Source: G965197555 sp965197555 (GTDB lineage Bacteria > Chloroflexota > Dehalococcoidia > Lucifugimonadales > UBA3495). Taken from it: a DNA stretch of 64,000 nt. This document shows positions 61,168 through 64,000 of the stretch, one piece after another. Both the position numbers and the translations under genes were made by a program. The DNA is taken from positions 1,922,001 to 1,986,000 of the forward strand of contig OZ240213.1 in assembly GCA_965197555.1 (NCBI GenBank). Reading direction: 5' to 3'. Position 1 is the stretch's first letter. Each line of letters opens with the position of its first letter. The notes beneath the pieces are model-generated. The model had not been told where the DNA came from and did no database searches. It saw only the letters and a list, made by a program, of their open reading frames with translations.

Positions 61168-63708
61168 TCAAGGCACCACCAACCACAATAGTTGTGTCGA
61201 TACCGGATCGTACACTGCGGCAAGGACCTGGGTGTTTGGTCCAAGATCGAATGGGTTAATGCTTGAGCTGCTTCTGCTGGTGACCCGTGTGGTCTCCTCC
61301 GCTGGCAAAAGCAAGCGGACGGCTGGCCCATCGGTGGATGTGATCGTGATGGTGGAAGCTTGTGGGTCCAGTTCGGAGATCTTGCCCTTGGTGATTGCGT
61401 ACCAAGGAGAGTTGAGAGTCAACTGCTCCGCCCAACTTGTTAAAGGGTGATAGCTGCCGCTATGGACCCTCTGTCCGATGGCCAGCCCATCCGGACCGGC
61501 GACGGATCCCTGGTTGACTAGTTGAGTGTCGGATGTCACCAATAGATTGACCCACATCAAGGATGGTGTGGACAGAGTGACGACGATTTCGCCACCGGGT
61601 AACCTGGCGATGCCTCGGATAGTACCTTGAATTGGAACAGGCCCGGGGGAGTCCAGGCTCACTACCAGCAGTTTTTCTCCCTGTGTGGTTAAGGTACCGT
61701 TTCCTCCCGTGAGGTACCGGCTAGTGCCTAAGACCAAGTCTCCGAGCCGCACTTCATTGATGGGCACTGTCACCCCGTTACGGCGGAATATGGTTGAATC
61801 GGTGTGGCTGAAGGTCCGAATGTCCCCACCGGGCGTCAATATGGACATGTTGTTTGGGACGATTTTGGGCACCAGGCTGTGTACAACACCGGATACTGTG
61901 GTTTGTCCCGGCCCACCCGGAATGGAGTCCAACTCAATAATCCCCAGGGATAGCCTATCGTAGCTGGCAGTCACTGGCGAGTCCCGAAAATGCCCATTCA
62001 GTGTTACCGGTGCGCCATCTTCCAGTATTCGGCTATCTGCCAGTGCGTCTAGATCCACGGTCTTCTGGGTCTCCATTTCCTGTATGGTAATCGTTTGTCC
62101 ACCGGCCTGCCCATCTACCTGGACGATAGTTCCAGTAACTGTGTTCGGAGCAGCAAAGCTCAGTAGCACGTCGGCCAAAGCGTCGTTAATTGTCTCGCTC
62201 GGCAGGACAAGGACTTGGTCGGCGGTGTTGGATTCCAGGTCATACCTAACCCGGACCCTGCTTGCCAGATCGAGTTGCTCCGGGCTTGTCAGCTTGCCGC
62301 CATATGGACGTACGAAAGCCCTAGGGGAAGCGTGTCCGCTCAGCCAATAGCTTTGGACTCCAGAAGATACTCCGGCCGGTGCCTGCCAGAAAGCGGTGTC
62401 GGCGCCCACGCTTACATCCAGGACCTCGCCGCCTGGCCGAGTGATGCGAATCACTCCTCTTTGGGAATCGATAGAGGTGATAATTCCGGAAATCTCCAAT
62501 CTGGGTGTCACGCCATGGGCTCGGGCGAGACCGGCGGCCCGCTCCTCAAGCTCGGAAGCCAACGCCCCTCGCGAGTCACGGATAACGGTGAGGTGATAAG
62601 AGAGATTCTCCGTTAACCTTTGGCTTAAGTAATGCTCATCGTTCAGGGACTTGGACTTTAGGGATTGGTCCAAGGCCGCCTGCAAGCGCGCAAGACTATT
62701 GTCTACTGGGTCTAAACCTGTGATCAGGAGCGCTCCGCTCCGCTGGTCTTGTTCCAAGACCGCCACTAAGTGGGAACCCTGCTCAAGCTCTTGTATGTTT
62801 AACGTTGCAAATGCAGATATCTGAGCACCGTCCGGACCCCGGATACTGATTGTCCCGTTATCGTTCACCTCAGTGATTAGACCTGAGATGTGATGGGTCC
62901 GGGCCGGAAGGCCGGTGCGGACCAGGATTCTTGCTACTACGTCGTTGGATGTCAGGACCGCTACCGAATCCCCAGGCGATAGGGACTCGATGGCGGTGCT
63001 ACCCCCGAACGGGACTTGGAACTCAGTCACTGGGGTGGTGGTGAGTTTCACCGGACCACCTTCGGCTTTAATGGTAATGGCCGCTTCGCCAGCATCGGCC
63101 CCGGGATTGTCTCCCGAGATGGCGGTGATGGTGCCAAAGATGCCCCGAGTATTCAGATTGGCGTCGCTAATTACATGTCGGACTAACTCCCTCCTCTCGC
63201 CCGCTATTGAGGTAGCGATCACCTCTATGGGCAATGGATTCAATCCTGGTCCTAAGGTCAACTCAACGGAAAAGCGGCCATCAGTATCCGGAAGCGCCAG
63301 AATGCCATTTACACTAACCGTGGCGTCGGGTGAAGCGGTCCCCACGACGGTCAGCCGGTCTGAATGAATTAGCAGGTCTCCTGCGGGTGAAGAGACCTGA
63401 AGCTTGAGGCGTGCTGGCCCGGCCAACGGCGTAGGTGCCGGCGTGGGTTCAACCTTGAGTTTAGTATGAGGGCTCGCCGCAGACGTTGGGGTAGGTTTAG
63501 CAATGAGCGTTGGAATGGATACGGGTTGCTCTGTTGGTGGGGGTGCTGATAATGTCGGTGGGGCGCCAGACGATGGAATCGGAGATTGTGTTGCGATCGG
63601 TATATCTCCGCCGCAAGCCCCCAGCAACCACATCAGAAGAATAACGGTAAGGGTAAGACCGCCGCCCCATCTTAAACCCTGAAATCCTCTACCCATCCCT
63701 CTCCCCAT
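61168..63708 (-). CDS. Large secreted lipoprotein with repeated beta-domains
   Basis: The protein has about 846 residues with a signal peptide ending in a lipobox (LLGAC) and then a Pro/Thr-rich linker of about 70 residues (PIPSSGAPPTLSAPPPTEQP). The rest is a chain of beta-rich units of the DUF5666 kind (ISGLITEVNDNGTISIRGPD; ISGIITSIDSQRGVIRITRP; VTGTIVQVDG; IQGTIRGIARLPGGEIVVTL; ITKGKISELDPQASTITITS), plus an Ig-like unit near residues 95-175. These probably bind carbohydrate or other surface partners; no enzyme motif is seen. Start ATG 63708 or 63696 is uncertain. Confidence 0.75.
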   Translation of the reverse strand: MGRGMGRGFQGLRWGGGLTLTVILLMWLLGACGGDIPIATQSPIPSSGAPPTLSAPPPTEQPVSIPTLIAKPTPTSAASPHTKLKVEPTPAPTPLAGPARLKLQVSSPAGDLLIHSDRLTVVGTASPDATVSVNGILALPDTDGRFSVELTLGPGLNPLPIEVIATSIAGERRELVRHVISDANLNTRGIFGTITAISGDNPGADAGEAAITIKAEGGPVKLTTTPVTEFQVPFGGSTAIESLSPGDSVAVLTSNDVVARILVRTGLPARTHHISGLITEVNDNGTISIRGPDGAQISAFATLNIQELEQGSHLVAVLEQDQRSGALLITGLDPVDNSLARLQAALDQSLKSKSLNDEHYLSQRLTENLSYHLTVIRDSRGALASELEERAAGLARAHGVTPRLEISGIITSIDSQRGVIRITRPGGEVLDVSVGADTAFWQAPAGVSSGVQSYWLSGHASPRAFVRPYGGKLTSPEQLDLASRVRVRYDLESNTADQVLVLPSETINDALADVLLSFAAPNTVTGTIVQVDGQAGGQTITIQEMETQKTVDLDALADSRILEDGAPVTLNGHFRDSPVTASYDRLSLGIIELDSIPGGPGQTTVSGVVHSLVPKIVPNNMSILTPGGDIRTFSHTDSTIFRRNGVTVPINEVRLGDLVLGTSRYLTGGNGTLTTQGEKLLVVSLDSPGPVPIQGTIRGIARLPGGEIVVTLSTPSLMWVNLLVTSDTQLVNQGSVAGPDGLAIGQRVHSGSYHPLTSWAEQLTLNSPWYAITKGKISELDPQASTITITSTDGPAVRLLLPAEETTRVTSRSSSSINPFDLGPNTQVLAAVYDPVSTQLLWLVVP

Positions 63709-63857
63709 TAGTAGACCGTCTATGCTGGGCCGAGCCCTGGTATTGTCGGCCCAATTCAAGCCGCGTACTTCTAGTACGCGTATTTCTAGTATAAGAAATA
63801 GTACTCCAGGCTTAATAGGTGGTTCGAATGCGAATTATGTTAAAGCTGAGTACCCTA

Positions 63858-63866
63858 TGGTAGAAT
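63858..63866 (+). promoter_or_regulatory. Extended -10 promoter of the acetyltransferase gene
   Basis: TGGTAGAAT, with a possible -35 TTAAAG 16 bases upstream, lies 35 bases before ATG 63901. Confidence 0.45.
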
Positions 63867-63900
63867 GAGGCCCCAAGACAGGAGCTGTTTTCACCAACGC

Positions 63901-64000
63901 ATGAGCATATTCCTCCGGCGGCTCCGGGCCGACGACATTGCACAGGTTGTCGAAATTGAGAAAGAGGCTTTCTCTCCTCTTTGGATTAGCACCCCTTTTA
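63901..64000 (+). CDS. rimI: GNAT acetyltransferase, RimI-like (partial)
   Basis: The gene runs off the end of the window after 33 codons. RLRADDIAQVVEIEKEAFSP followed by LWISTPF matches the start of RimI-type N-alpha-acetyltransferases acting on ribosomal protein S18. No other part can be judged. Confidence 0.65.
   Translation, partial: MSIFLRRLRADDIAQVVEIEKEAFSPLWISTPF

Noticed and set aside
1..64000. CRISPR array
   Set aside because: No regularly spaced repeats of 24-40 bases were found; the only tandem repeat is two 20-base units at 45587-45626.

Overview
The window looks like a bacterial chromosome of moderately high GC, most likely a member of Chloroflexota (Dehalococcoidia or a SAR202-like relative). 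This is an inference from gene content: an 11-gene complex I operon without the NADH-oxidising subunits, a succinate dehydrogenase whose third subunit is a soluble-type cysteine-rich protein rather than membrane anchors, a CaiB-type CoA transferase beside a beta-hydroxyacid dehydrogenase, and a UbiE/UbiA pair. No marker gene here settles the taxonomy.

Positions 1 to about 13,424 are a decayed accessory region bordering an elongator tRNA-Met(CAT) gene (13425-13499, minus). A truncated tyrosine recombinase starts 37 bases beyond the tRNA 3' end, the usual layout of a tRNA-integrated island. The region holds a broken response regulator, an IS3 remnant, a small lipoprotein, an XRE-like regulator between imperfect direct repeats, an SF2 helicase gene, an intact IS21-family element, and a parA gene with a partner. 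Two genes carry nested insertions that can be undone on paper. The helicase is split by a 2.7 kb group II intron, which itself carries a small inverted-repeat-bounded insert encoding a glycine-zipper protein. parA is split by a MITE that was then hit by an IS630-family element.

From 13.5 kb onward the window is ordinary core genome. 14-20 kb (minus) holds an MBL hydrolase, an RNase HI-MoaC fusion, MoaA, RdgB, a 3-hydroxyisobutyrate dehydrogenase-like protein and a CaiB family transferase. 20-31 kb (plus) is nuoABCDHIJK, a DUF2007-like small gene, then nuoLMN; without NuoEFG the electron donor is probably ferredoxin or another carrier, not NADH directly. 31-36.4 kb holds NAD kinase, a Nudix hydrolase and sdhA-sdhB-sdhE. 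Facing it (36.5-45.6 kb, minus) are a Uma2-type nuclease, a class III aminotransferase, malate and isocitrate dehydrogenases, a YyaL-type thioredoxin-fold protein, ThrRS and PlsY, so TCA-cycle oxidation and quinone reduction lie side by side.

45.8-64 kb holds a tandem esterase pair whose second member appears to have lost its catalytic residues; prfB with the classical +1 frameshift site; ribD-ribE-ribBA without ribH; a UbiE methyltransferase, UbiA prenyltransferase and epimerase; selA; an alpha/beta hydrolase; groEL without groES; an endonuclease Q-like repair enzyme; a large secreted lipoprotein; and the start of a GNAT acetyltransferase (RimI-like). Several core genes share extended -10 promoters (TGn followed by a TANNNT-like hexamer); for the endonuclease Q gene the predicted transcript would be leaderless.
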